The notes beneath the pieces were generated by a model. It did no database searches. It was not told the origin of the DNA and saw nothing but the letters and a program-made list of their open reading frames with translations. Positions 50,516-59,489 of a stretch of DNA of 64,000 bases are shown piece after piece (within the stretch, counting starts at the first letter, position 1; each line of letters opens with the position of its first letter). Origin of the DNA: Candidatus Eiseniibacteriota bacterium. Lineage in GTDB: Bacteria > Eisenbacteria > RBG-16-71-46 > JAFGJU01. Where the stretch lies: positions 1 through 64,000 of the forward strand of contig JAFGJU010000007.1 in assembly GCA_016928935.1 (NCBI GenBank), in the 5' to 3' direction. The translations under genes were made by a program, and so were the position numbers.

Positions 50516-52234
50516 TCAGTAGGCCGGGAACCTGGCGCAAAGCTCCCTGACGCCCGCCCGCACCTTCGCGTTCTCTGACGGGTCCGAGCCCTTGCGCACG
50601 CACGCGTCTATCAACCGAGCCACCTCGCCCATTTCCTCCACCTTCATTCCTCTTCCGGTTGCCGACAGGGTTCCAACGCGGATGCCGCCGGCCTGGAACT
50701 TCGTGTCGAACGGCACTGCGCAGGCGTTCACCAGGAGTCCCGCGTCCTCCAGCCAGTTCCAGGCAGCCGACGCGTCCACCCCCAGCCTGCCTATGTCGGC
50801 CACGAAAAGGTGCGTGTCCGTGCCGCCCGCCAGTATGCGGTGTCCCAACTTCTCCAACGCGGCTGCCAGCGCCCGGGCGTTCTCAATCACCGCCAACTGG
50901 AACTGTCTGAACTCAGGCCTGAGGGCCAGGCCGAAGCAGGCCGCTTTGGCGGCGATCGCGTGCATCAGGGGCCCTCCCTGCACGACGGGGAACACGGCGT
51001 CGTCCACGGCCGGGGCGTGTTCCTTCCTGGCCAGTATGAGCCCGCCTCGCGGGCCCAGCAGTGTCTTGTGCGTGGTGCTCGTCATCACGTCCGCGAACGG
51101 AACCGGGCTGGGGTGGATTCCCGCCGCGACGATTCCGGACAGGTGTGCCATGTCCACCATCAAGCGTGCTCCGCACGCGTCGGCTATCGACCGGAATCGG
51201 GCGAAGTCCACAAACCTGGAATAGGCGCTGCCCCCGGCAATGATGAGGTTCGGCCGTTCCTTCGTTGCCAATCTCTCAACTTCCTCATAATCAATCAGTT
51301 CCGTCTCTCTCTTCACACCGTACATCAGAGACCCGTACAGTCTCCCCGCGAACGTCTCCGGGTCGCCGTGTGTGGGATGCCCGCCGTGGTCAAAGCGCAT
51401 GCCCAGAATTTTCTGGCCCGGCTTGAGTAGAGCGAAGTACGCGGCCATGTTGGCCTGTGTCCCGGAGTAGGGCTGGACGTTGGCGTGGTCGGCTCCGAAA
51501 AGGGTCTTCGCCCTGTCCCTGGCCAGCGTTTCCACCTCGTCCACGACCCGGCAGCCGGGGTACAGCCTGGCGCCTGGATAGCCCTCGGCGTACTTGAGCG
51601 TGAACAACGAACCCGTCGTCTCGAATATGGCCGTGTCCGCGATGCCCTCAGACGCAACCAGGGTCAGAGTCTCGTTCTGCCGCGCTCTCTCCCGGTCCAT
51701 CAGCTCCTTAAGGCGCGGGTCAACCTCCCGGGTCCTCTGGCCGTGATGCAACCAAAACCCGGGAGTCTCGTAAGCGGAGATCTTGCCTATTCTCCTCTCG
51801 TGGCGCCCCCCTTCGAACTCAGTCTGCAGCCACACTCTCACGAATTCCTCCGCTTCGACGGGCTTCGTGAAGGCCGCGGCCAGGACCAGCACGTTGGCGT
51901 TGTTGTGGACCCTCGACAGCCTGGCAGATTCCCTGTCGCGGCACAGGGCGGCCCGTACACCTCTCACCTTGTTGGCGGCAATCGACATGCCGATTCCCGT
52001 GTGGCAGATGAGAATGGCCCTGTCCGCCCGACCCTCCGCCACGGCTCTGGCCGCGGCAAGGCCGAAGTCAGTGTAATCCACGGACTCCGACGAGAAAGTC
52101 CCCATGTCGTCTACCTCGTGGCCAAGCGAGGTCACGTACTGCGCCACGTGTTGCTTCAGAGCGAAACCGGCGTGGTCGGAGCCCACGGCAATCTTGATGC
52201 GCTCACCAGCGCCACCGCTAGTCTGTCCTTTCAC
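50516..52234 (-). CDS. Fused ribose-5-phosphate isomerase B / serine hydroxymethyltransferase
   Basis: One 572-residue frame from GTG at 52234 (GGGAGG upstream). Residues 12-155 are RpiB: IKIAVGSDHAGF, ICHTGIGMSIAANK (usual CGTGIG; Cys kept, Gly to His) and RVHNNANVLVLAA. Residues 160-572 are SHMT: VASEG, KYAEGYPGARLYPGC, HANVQPYSGTQAN, the PLP-lysine motif STTHKTLLGPRGG and GGIRVGT. Glu57, Tyr65 and Lys229 (E. coli GlyA numbering) are present, but several usual residues differ (IASEN to VASEG, YYGGCE to LYPGCR, TLRGPRGG to TLLGPRGG). RpiB interconverts ribose-5-P and ribulose-5-P; SHMT makes glycine and methylene-THF. Both feed purine synthesis. It overlaps the phosphatase gene upstream by 17 nt. 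Confidence 0.93.
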   Translation of the reverse strand: MKGQTSGGAGERIKIAVGSDHAGFALKQHVAQYVTSLGHEVDDMGTFSSESVDYTDFGLAAARAVAEGRADRAILICHTGIGMSIAANKVRGVRAALCRDRESARLSRVHNNANVLVLAAAFTKPVEAEEFVRVWLQTEFEGGRHERRIGKISAYETPGFWLHHGQRTREVDPRLKELMDRERARQNETLTLVASEGIADTAIFETTGSLFTLKYAEGYPGARLYPGCRVVDEVETLARDRAKTLFGADHANVQPYSGTQANMAAYFALLKPGQKILGMRFDHGGHPTHGDPETFAGRLYGSLMYGVKRETELIDYEEVERLATKERPNLIIAGGSAYSRFVDFARFRSIADACGARLMVDMAHLSGIVAAGIHPSPVPFADVMTSTTHKTLLGPRGGLILARKEHAPAVDDAVFPVVQGGPLMHAIAAKAACFGLALRPEFRQFQLAVIENARALAAALEKLGHRILAGGTDTHLFVADIGRLGVDASAAWNWLEDAGLLVNACAVPFDTKFQAGGIRVGTLSATGRGMKVEEMGEVARLIDACVRKGSDPSENAKVRAGVRELCARFPAY

Positions 52235-52748
52235 CGCGATCCTCCCTTGCTGTAATCAGGTCCGCCAAGAACTCTGCGCCCCTCGCCAGACTTATCTCTA
52301 TCCGCGAGAAACAACGGCCGTAGCCTTCCGCCGTGCCGCCAGCCGGGTCCTCGACCTCATCCCCGTCCTTTCCCTGCGGCTCTCCCAGCTCCGTAATCAG
52401 CAGCACGTGCTCCAGCTTGGACGGGCACAACTCCCGGACTCTCAGGATGTGACTCTTCTGCATGACCAGGATGAGGTCGGCCTTCCGCAGGAGTTCCCGG
52501 GTGAGCCTCTTTGTGACGTGGCCCGAGATGTCCACACCACGGGCCGCCGCGGCCTCAACGGCACCGGCCGACGCCGGTTCGCCCTCGCAGGCCGACACTC
52601 CGGCCGAGTCGATCTCCACCCTCCGCAGCAGTCCCGCCGGCAGCTGCTTCTTCAGGATACCCTTGGCCATCGGACTCCGGCACGTGTTGCCGCTGCACAC
52701 GAACAGTATCTTGAACGCCCCACGCTTTGCCTTGCGCGACTCTGCCAA
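52218..52748 (-). CDS. Low-molecular-weight protein-tyrosine-phosphatase family protein
   Basis: 176 residues. The P-loop CSGNTCRS (Cx5R-S) is at about residues 19-26. The general acid Asp is in VEDPAGGTAEGY. The Ser-Ala-Gly segment after the first helix (IDSAGVSA) is standard. It may be an arginine- or tyrosine-phosphatase; a tsaC neighbour is common for this family. It is 9 nt behind tsaC and overlaps rpiB-glyA. Confidence 0.9.
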   Translation of the reverse strand: MAESRKAKRGAFKILFVCSGNTCRSPMAKGILKKQLPAGLLRRVEIDSAGVSACEGEPASAGAVEAAAARGVDISGHVTKRLTRELLRKADLILVMQKSHILRVRELCPSKLEHVLLITELGEPQGKDGDEVEDPAGGTAEGYGRCFSRIEISLARGAEFLADLITAREDRGERTD

Positions 52749-52757
52749 CGGTCCTCC

Positions 52758-53387
52758 TCACCCTTCAACCAGGAGCATGCCGGGGTCCACTCTCAGCGTC
52801 CCCTGTCTCAATACCCTGTGGGGCCTGACCGTCAGGTCCACGACCGTGGACGGGACCTCGGACGCTGCCGGCCCCGAGTCTACGACCATGTCCACCCTGT
52901 CCAGGAAGTTGGCCGCCGCATCCGCGCCGGTCAGGCAGGGCGCTCCGCCGGTCGAGTTCGCGCTCGTGGACACGACGGGCGCTTCGAGCTTCCTCAACAC
53001 CTCGGCGCAGTTACGGTCCCTGGGGCAGCGCACCGCGACCGTGTCCCCAGGCCCAACCACCCACCTCGGAGCCTCACGAGACGCCCTGAGCACGAGGGTG
53101 AGAGGTCCCGGCCAGTAGGCCTCCACAAGCCGCCTGCCTGACCTCGGCACCTCCGCAGCGACATCGTCCAGACCCGATGGCTCAGCCACGAGGAGTATGA
53201 ACGGCCTCTCGCCCGAGCCTTTCAGGACCCGCACCCGTGAGACCGATGCCTCTGAGTCGGCCAGGCAGTGCAGGCCGTAGACTGTGTCGGCCGCCATGCA
53301 CACTACGCCCCCCCTCTTGAGCGTGCTCACGACAGCCGCCAGCTGCACGCAGCTGAACCTGCCCGACACCGTCATCAACTGTCCCAT
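52758..53387 (-). CDS. tsaC: L-threonylcarbamoyladenylate synthase (Sua5/YrdC/TsaC)
   Basis: 209 residues. It makes threonylcarbamoyl-AMP, the donor for the t6A37 tRNA modification. Visible motifs are the ADTVYGL substrate loop, the RVLKGSGERPF segment, WPGPLTLVLR, VAVRCPRD and the STSANSTGG loop. Single-domain form without the Sua5 C-terminus. An AGGTGGT precedes the ATG. 23 nt behind purE. Confidence 0.93.
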   Translation of the reverse strand: MGQLMTVSGRFSCVQLAAVVSTLKRGGVVCMAADTVYGLHCLADSEASVSRVRVLKGSGERPFILLVAEPSGLDDVAAEVPRSGRRLVEAYWPGPLTLVLRASREAPRWVVGPGDTVAVRCPRDRNCAEVLRKLEAPVVSTSANSTGGAPCLTGADAAANFLDRVDMVVDSGPAASEVPSTVVDLTVRPHRVLRQGTLRVDPGMLLVEG

Positions 53388-53410
53388 GGGACCACCTGCC
53401 CGAACCCCTC

Positions 53411-53923
53411 CTACGTCACGTCAGCCGACTCCCGGGACACCACTCTCCCCCGGGCGGCCTTCCCGGAAGCGAGCCCCTTCCGGTACTGGTCCAGTCTCGA
53501 GCCCAGGGACTTGTCCGTCAACGAGAGCATCTCCACGGCCAACAGCGCGGCGTTGACGGCCCCGGCTCGTCCGGGCGACACTACCGCCACCGGCACTCCG
53601 GCGGGCATGTTCACAGTTGAGAGCAACGAGTCGAGCGCTCCGAAAGGTTCCGTTTCCAGAGGAACTCCTATGACCGGAAGAGTTGTCTGGGCCGCGATTG
53701 CGCCGGCCAGGTGAGCAGCCATGCCCGCAGCCGCGATGACGACCTTGACCCCCTCTCCCCGGGCCTTTCTGGCGAGCGCCCTTACCCTGTCGGGTTCCCT
53801 GTGCGCCGACGCGACCACTACCCGGACCGGAACGCCGAACCAGTCCAGGGTCCGCCGAGCCTCAGCCATGGCCTCAAGGTCGGAACGGCTTCCAATGAAT
53901 ACCAGCACGACTGGACGTCCCAT
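53411..53923 (-). CDS. purE: N5-carboxyaminoimidazole ribonucleotide mutase
   Basis: 170 residues of the class I PurE type. Active-site motifs are GSRSD near the N-terminus and SAHREPDR; GMAAHLAG and LPVIGVPLE follow. It converts N5-CAIR to CAIR, the substrate of PurC. The partner PurK is not in the window. It lies between purD (39 nt) and tsaC (23 nt). Confidence 0.94.
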   Translation of the reverse strand: MGRPVVLVFIGSRSDLEAMAEARRTLDWFGVPVRVVVASAHREPDRVRALARKARGEGVKVVIAAAGMAAHLAGAIAAQTTLPVIGVPLETEPFGALDSLLSTVNMPAGVPVAVVSPGRAGAVNAALLAVEMLSLTDKSLGSRLDQYRKGLASGKAARGRVVSRESADVT

Positions 53924-53962
53924 CGTCTCACCTCGCTTGAATCCTTTCTCACAAAACAGCGC

Positions 53963-55240
53963 TCAGCCGGCTACCCCAAGCGCGCGGGTCCCTATGTCCC
54001 TTCTGAAGTGCATGCCCCTGAAACTGACCGCCCGCACGGCGGCGTAGGCCCTGCCGAGAGCAACTTCCAGGCTGGGTCCCGTGCCCGTAATCCCCAGGAC
54101 GCGGCCGCCCGCCGTCACGGTGCGACCTCCGTCTTCCCGAGTGGCAGCGTGAAACACCAGCACTCCGTCTTCGTCCGACAGCGAATCCAGGCCCGTGATG
54201 GGCAGGCCTGTCTCGTACTCCCCCGGGTACCCCGCCGACGCCAGTACGACGCAGGCCGAGTGGCGCCCGCTTTCCGCTCTGTTGACACCCGACAGCTCGC
54301 CCCTGGCCGCCGCCAGCAGGGTCTCTCCCAGACGCACGTCCGCCGAGGGCAGCACCGCTTGAGTCTCGGGGTCGCCGAAACGGCAGTTGAACTCGAGCAC
54401 CCTTATCCCGGCCGGAGTGAGCATGATCCCCGCGTAGAGCACGCCGGTGTAAGGAGTGCCGTCCGAGGCCATGCCTTCCAGGGCCGGTCTCACGACCGCA
54501 GACTCTATCTCCTCCGCCAGGCCCCGTCCCACGAACGGCACCGGGCAGTAAGCGCCCATGCCTCCCGTGTTCGGGCCTCGGTCGCCCTCCAACGCTCTCT
54601 TGTGGTCCTGCGAAAACGGCAACAGCAGATGACGCCTGCCGTCGCACACCGCCGTGACGGAGAGCTCCGGGCCTTCCAGTCGCTCCTCCACCACCACGCG
54701 GTTCCCCGAGTCCCCGAACCGCCGGTCGACCATCATGCCCTTGAGGGCGACCGACCCGCTCTCCGCGTCGTCACACACGACAACACCCTTGCCCTTCGCC
54801 AGGCCGTCCGCCTTTATGACCAGGGGGCCTCTTTTTTCCTCCACGTAAGCGCGCGCCTTCTCGTAGTCATCGAACACCTCGAAGTCCGCCGAAGGAATGC
54901 CGTGTCTTTTCATGAACACCTTCGCGAAAACCTTGCTCCCCTCCAGGCGGCTGGCCGACTGCGAAGGCCCGAACACGGTCAACCCGGCCTTCCGTAGTGC
55001 GTCCGCGGCGCCGTTGACGAGCGGCTCCTCCGGCCCGAACACCACGAGGTCGCATCCCTCTTCGGACGCGGCCGCCAAGAGCCCGGCCGTGTCGTTAACC
55101 CGGACCGGCAGGCACTTCGCCGTTTTCGCGATCCCCGCGTTCCCCGGACAGCACACGACTCGACTCACCGACTCGTCCTGCGCTAGCTTCCACGCTATCG
55201 CGTGCTCCCTGCCGCCGCTTCCGACGACCATCACCTTCAT
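53963..55240 (-). CDS. purD: Phosphoribosylamine-glycine ligase (GAR synthetase)
   Basis: 425 residues, the usual length. ATP-grasp enzyme that joins phosphoribosylamine and glycine. Signature pieces are VVGSGGREHAI at the N-terminus, PLVIKADGLAKGKGV, the RGPNTGGMGAY loop and the metal-binding EFNCRFGDPE. Glycine could come from the SHMT encoded four genes downstream, and PurN at the other end of the window uses the product. 18 nt behind larA. Confidence 0.96.
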   Translation of the reverse strand: MKVMVVGSGGREHAIAWKLAQDESVSRVVCCPGNAGIAKTAKCLPVRVNDTAGLLAAASEEGCDLVVFGPEEPLVNGAADALRKAGLTVFGPSQSASRLEGSKVFAKVFMKRHGIPSADFEVFDDYEKARAYVEEKRGPLVIKADGLAKGKGVVVCDDAESGSVALKGMMVDRRFGDSGNRVVVEERLEGPELSVTAVCDGRRHLLLPFSQDHKRALEGDRGPNTGGMGAYCPVPFVGRGLAEEIESAVVRPALEGMASDGTPYTGVLYAGIMLTPAGIRVLEFNCRFGDPETQAVLPSADVRLGETLLAAARGELSGVNRAESGRHSACVVLASAGYPGEYETGLPITGLDSLSDEDGVLVFHAATREDGGRTVTAGGRVLGITGTGPSLEVALGRAYAAVRAVSFRGMHFRRDIGTRALGVAG

Positions 55241-55258
55241 GTCGCCGCGCCTCCTAAG

Positions 55259-56533
55259 CTACTCAACCACGGGCAGTGTCTCGGAACCGTCCGGGAAGAC
55301 GTACGTCGTGAGGTCTCCGTCGGCCTTCGCCAGGACGTCGGCCACCGCTTCCTGGGCCGTGGCCGCAGGAATGAGCCCCATCCGCCTGACCACGTCGTCT
55401 CCAAGGCTCGAAACCATGTACACCTTGAAACGCGCCGCCTTCTCGGACAAGGCCAGCGCCGTGTGGCCGTGGAACGTGTACTTGGACGCCAGCTTCCGCC
55501 TTATCCCGGATAGACCACCTTCCTCGAACCACCCCAGAAGCTCCTCAGAACCCATACCGTGCCTGTTCTCGGCCAGCAACACCATGGGTGCGCCGTCCTT
55601 CAGCACCGAGGCCATGTTGTCTATGGCCTTGTGAGACTGAACCATGGTCGAGTCCCTGGGATAGCCCCCGCAGCTCACGATCACGCAGTCCGCTTTGGCC
55701 GGCACTCTGACGGCCACGTCCCGCAGGAGCGCCCTGCACCCGGCCAGGTGCGCCTCCACGGCCTCGCCGGCGAACACGCCGAGTATGTTGCCTGCCGCGT
55801 CCGTCATGGTGTTGAGAAGGAACGCCGGAGGAATCATCCCCAGACTTTCCATCATTTCTTCGTGCACCGGGTTTCCGTCCAGGGAGGCGCTTCTGCACAT
55901 GGGGTGAAAGCCCTCGGCCTCTCTCAGCGTGAGCCGGTGGTTGGCGCATATCGCTTCGAACGACGCGACTCCGGGCAGGACGGACTTCCGGCCGCCCCTG
56001 AAACCCGCGAAGTAATGCAGTCCGATCGAACCCGTCAGGATCACGAGGTCCGCCTCCGCCACCTTCCTGTTCAGGTAGATTTCGTTCCCCTTGCTCGACT
56101 TCCCCGCCAGGAAGTGACCGGCCTTGTCGCGGCAGTCGTGCTCCGTCACCGGGAATCTCTCGAGCACGCTTCGCGGCAGGAATTCGGGCAGGCCGTCCGG
56201 CCCCGCCAGTTCGTGCATCCCGTTGGCCACCAGTATCTGTACGGACTGGCTGCTCAGGCCGCAGTCAAGCAGGAATTCCGTCAGCACCGGGAGATAGCTC
56301 TTCACCCCCGCCACCCTTGTCCTGTCCGGCACTATCACCAGCACGCGCCTCGCTCCGCTCAACAGCTCGTCCAGCGGGCGGCCGACGGGCCTGGTCAGGG
56401 CGCCGCGCACGGCGCCGGCCGAGTCGACCAGGGCCGGCGAGTAGTCCGGCACGAAAACCCGCGCCTTCATGCGCTCAGGCAACCGCACTCTCACCTTTCC
56501 GCCGCCCAGCGCCAGCTCGAAGTCCTGGCTCAT
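55259..56533 (-). CDS. larA: LarA-family nickel-pincer racemase (lactate racemase-like)
   Basis: 424 residues. The N-terminal part has VIVPDRTR; the catalytic/cofactor segments are ANGMHE (His), GLHYFAGFRGGRKSVLPG (His and the Lys that anchors the nickel-pincer nucleotide) and CANH. Many LarA homologues act on 2-hydroxyacids other than lactate, so the exact substrate is open. LarB, LarC and LarE, needed to make the cofactor, are not in the window. Overlaps gatB by 4 nt, an odd position in a translation/purine operon. Confidence 0.88.
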   Translation of the reverse strand: MSQDFELALGGGKVRVRLPERMKARVFVPDYSPALVDSAGAVRGALTRPVGRPLDELLSGARRVLVIVPDRTRVAGVKSYLPVLTEFLLDCGLSSQSVQILVANGMHELAGPDGLPEFLPRSVLERFPVTEHDCRDKAGHFLAGKSSKGNEIYLNRKVAEADLVILTGSIGLHYFAGFRGGRKSVLPGVASFEAICANHRLTLREAEGFHPMCRSASLDGNPVHEEMMESLGMIPPAFLLNTMTDAAGNILGVFAGEAVEAHLAGCRALLRDVAVRVPAKADCVIVSCGGYPRDSTMVQSHKAIDNMASVLKDGAPMVLLAENRHGMGSEELLGWFEEGGLSGIRRKLASKYTFHGHTALALSEKAARFKVYMVSSLGDDVVRRMGLIPAATAQEAVADVLAKADGDLTTYVFPDGSETLPVVE

Positions 56534-57987
56534 GTGTTCGCGTCTCCTTCCCTCACGCCTTCCAGCCGTTCCCTCAACACACTTTCGGCCAGCGTGGGGC
56601 TGGCCTGCCCCGCGGTCTTCTCCATTATCCGGCCCATCAGGAAACCGAAGAGCTTCTTTTTCCCGCGGGCGTAGTCCGCGACCGACTTCGGATTCTCCGA
56701 CAGCACTGCGTCCACTATTGTACGCATTTCCCGGACGTCGGTCACCTGTCTCAAGCCCATCCTGGACACGGCATCGTCGGCCGTCTCACCCGTGCCCGCC
56801 ATCCGGGCGAACACGTCCTTGGCCATCTTACCGCTGATTCGGCCGCTGCGCACGAGCGTCAGAAGGTCCGCGAGGTTCGCCGCGGTCACGGGGAACTCGT
56901 CCGTCGCCCCCTCCTTCGCCGTCCGGAGCACTTCGGTCATTATCCAGTTGGACGCGGACTTCGGTTCGCCGGTCAGGCGGGCGACCTCCTCGAAGTAATC
57001 GGCCAGCGCCCGCCGGCCGCACAGCACGGCCGCGTCGTACGGCGGCAGTCCCAACGACTCCACGAAGCGGCTCTCCCTCGCCTCGGGCAGCTCGGGGAGA
57101 CGCGATTTCACGTCGTCTATCCAGTCCCCTTTCAACTCCAGCCGCAGCAAGTCCGGTTCGGGAAAATACCGGTAGTCGTGCGCCTCCTCCTTCGAGCGCA
57201 TGGACACCGCCCGGTCCCGGCCGGCGTCCCACATCAGAGTCTCGTTAAGGACAGCAGTCCCGCCCGCGAGAAGGCCGGCCTGTCTCTCGATTTCGTACTC
57301 AAGAGCCCGTTCCACGTTCCTGAACGAGTTGAGGTTCTTTATCTCGGTCTTGCTGCCCAACGCGCGTTCTCCGACTCGCCTGAGCGACACGTTGACGTCG
57401 CAGCGGAGGCCGCCCTCCTCCATGTTCCCGCTGCTGGCCCCGGTGTACTCGAGGATCTGCTTGAGTGCCTTCAGAAGGGCGTGCGCCTCGGAAGGGGAAC
57501 GCAGCTCCGGCTCTGTGACAATCTCTATGAGCGGCACGCCGCAGCGGTTGAAGTCCACGAGAGTGCGCCTTCCGCCCGCGTCGTCAAGGTGAACGCTCTT
57601 GCCCGCGTCCTCCTCGAGGTGGACTCGTGTGACCCTCACTCGGCGCCGCTTCCCCCCGTCCGACACATACAGGTGGCCCCCGGAGCACAGGGGCCGGTCG
57701 AACTGCGAGATCTGGTAGTTCTTGGGCAGGTCCGGGTAGAAATAGTTCTTTCTCGCGAAGACGCTGGACGTGTTCGTGTGTGCGTGCAGGGCCTCTCCCA
57801 CCAACACGGCCAGCTCCACCGCCCTCCTGTTCAGCACCGGGAGCGCTCCGGGCAGCCCCAGGCAGACCGGACAAACCTGAGTGTTGGGCTCCGCCCCAAA
57901 CCCGGTGCCGCATCCGCAGAAGAGCTTGCTCCTGGTCAGAAGCTGCGCGTGTATCTCCAGGCCGATTACGGACTCAAACCCCTTCAC
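56530..57987 (-). CDS. gatB: Aspartyl/glutamyl-tRNA amidotransferase subunit B
   Basis: 485 residues. Binds misacylated tRNA and activates the side-chain carboxylate with ATP. Opening VIGLEIHAQL, the Cys-rich zinc site CGCGTGF...CPVCLGLPG, then FARKNYFYPDLPKNYQISQ and VDFNRCGVPLIEIVTEP; the helical C-terminal YqeY-like tail ends the chain. It overlaps gatA and larA by 4 nt each. Confidence 0.97.
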   Translation of the reverse strand: MKGFESVIGLEIHAQLLTRSKLFCGCGTGFGAEPNTQVCPVCLGLPGALPVLNRRAVELAVLVGEALHAHTNTSSVFARKNYFYPDLPKNYQISQFDRPLCSGGHLYVSDGGKRRRVRVTRVHLEEDAGKSVHLDDAGGRRTLVDFNRCGVPLIEIVTEPELRSPSEAHALLKALKQILEYTGASSGNMEEGGLRCDVNVSLRRVGERALGSKTEIKNLNSFRNVERALEYEIERQAGLLAGGTAVLNETLMWDAGRDRAVSMRSKEEAHDYRYFPEPDLLRLELKGDWIDDVKSRLPELPEARESRFVESLGLPPYDAAVLCGRRALADYFEEVARLTGEPKSASNWIMTEVLRTAKEGATDEFPVTAANLADLLTLVRSGRISGKMAKDVFARMAGTGETADDAVSRMGLRQVTDVREMRTIVDAVLSENPKSVADYARGKKKLFGFLMGRIMEKTAGQASPTLAESVLRERLEGVREGDANT

Positions 57988-59489
57988 GCCCCACCTCTCC
58001 CGCTCTCCAGGAGACCCTTCAGGCCCGCGGGCGTCCGCGCCTCCAGCGCCACAACCTGCTCGAAGAGTCGCGCCGCCTCGAGAAGCGTTTGGTCCTCGAA
58101 CGCGCGCCCGATGAGCTGTAGCCCGATGGGCAGACCGCTGCGTGAGTACCCCGACGGCAGCGACACCGCCGGAAGACCCGCCAGGTTGACTCCCACCGTG
58201 AACACGTCGGAGAGGTACATCGCGAGCGGGTCGTGCAGCTTCTCCCCCAGCCTGAACGCGGCAGTGGGTGACGTCGGCATCAGCACCAAGTCGACTCTCC
58301 GAAGAACCTCTTCGTAGTCCCGTTTGATGAGCGTCCGCGCCTTCTGCGCCCGCAAGTAGTAAGCCTCGTAGTATCCTGCGCTCAGCGCGTAGGTCCCCAG
58401 CATGACTCGTCTCTTGACTTCCGTGCCCAGGCCCGCCGTCCTCGTGCGCACGTACATTTCCCAGAGGTCGTCAGTGCCGCCTTCGCGCTCCCCGTACCTG
58501 ACGCCGTCGTACCTCGCCAGGTTGGACGACGCCTCCGCGTCGGCCACGAGGTAGTACGCGGCGATGGAGTACTCCGCGTGCGGCAGGTCAATCTCCTCGA
58601 ACGCCCATCGCTCCTTCTCCAGCTTGGAGACGACGGCCCGGGTCACGTCCGACACGTCGGGGTCCAGCCCTTCGGAAAAAAAGCCCCAGGGCACCCCCAC
58701 CCTCAACACACCCGACTTACCCACTTCGCCCGTCTGCCGCGCTCTGACCTGGCCCCTCCGCGCGCTCGTGGAATCCCACGCGTCCCAGCCGGAGACCGCC
58801 TCCAGGACTGCTGCGGTGTCTTCGACGGTCCTCGCTATCACGCCTATCTGGTCGAGTGACGAAGCGAACGCAACGAGCCCACGCCTCGACACCACGCCGT
58901 ACGTCGGCTTGTATCCCACAAGCCCGCACAGGGCGGCCGGCTGTCTGACCGAACCCCCTGTGTCGGTCCCGAGCGCGGCCGCGGCCATGCCCGCGGCCAC
59001 CGCAGCCGCGGAACCCCCGCTCGAGCCGCCCGGCACGCGCTCCAGGTCCCACGGGTTTCTCGTCGGTCCGAAGAATGAGTTCTCGGTCGAAGAGCCCATT
59101 CCGAACTCGTCCAGGTTCGTCTTTCCGATGAGAAGGCATCCTCTGTCCCTGAGCCGGCTCACGGCCGTGGCGTCGTACGGCGGGACGTAGTTCCTGAGGA
59201 TCCGCGAACCGCAGGTTGTGCGCAAACCCTTCGTGCAGATGTTGTCCTTGACCGCAATCGGTATACAGTTGAGCGGCGCCGCGACCCCCGGCGGGCCTCC
59301 GGACTGCCGCCCCCTGTCTCGCGCCAGCCTCTCGCACTCGGCCTCGTTCACCGTCACGTACGCCCGCAGCGTCGGGTCGCAAACTCGTATGCGCGACAGG
59401 TGGGCCTCCACGAGCTCGGCCGGACTCACCTTCCGCCGCGCCACGGCCGACCCCATCTCGCGCAGGCTCAATTCGCAGATTCCCATCAC
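57984..59489 (-). CDS. gatA: Aspartyl/glutamyl-tRNA amidotransferase subunit A
   Basis: 501 residues, an amidase-signature enzyme that frees ammonia from glutamine for GatB. The Ser-cisSer-Lys triad is visible: Lys in AVKDNICT, cis-Ser in VPGGSSGGSAAAVAAG and the nucleophile Ser in DTGGSVRQPAALCG. Four-nt overlaps with gatC and gatB show translational coupling. The set implies that Asn-tRNA and/or Gln-tRNA are made indirectly. Confidence 0.97.
   Translation of the reverse strand: MMGICELSLREMGSAVARRKVSPAELVEAHLSRIRVCDPTLRAYVTVNEAECERLARDRGRQSGGPPGVAAPLNCIPIAVKDNICTKGLRTTCGSRILRNYVPPYDATAVSRLRDRGCLLIGKTNLDEFGMGSSTENSFFGPTRNPWDLERVPGGSSGGSAAAVAAGMAAAALGTDTGGSVRQPAALCGLVGYKPTYGVVSRRGLVAFASSLDQIGVIARTVEDTAAVLEAVSGWDAWDSTSARRGQVRARQTGEVGKSGVLRVGVPWGFFSEGLDPDVSDVTRAVVSKLEKERWAFEEIDLPHAEYSIAAYYLVADAEASSNLARYDGVRYGEREGGTDDLWEMYVRTRTAGLGTEVKRRVMLGTYALSAGYYEAYYLRAQKARTLIKRDYEEVLRRVDLVLMPTSPTAAFRLGEKLHDPLAMYLSDVFTVGVNLAGLPAVSLPSGYSRSGLPIGLQLIGRAFEDQTLLEAARLFEQVVALEARTPAGLKGLLESGRGGA

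Noticed and set aside
56317..58317. 666-codon plus-strand open frame
   Set aside because: Antisense shadow of gatB and larA caused by GC-rich codon bias; no motif and no ribosome site.
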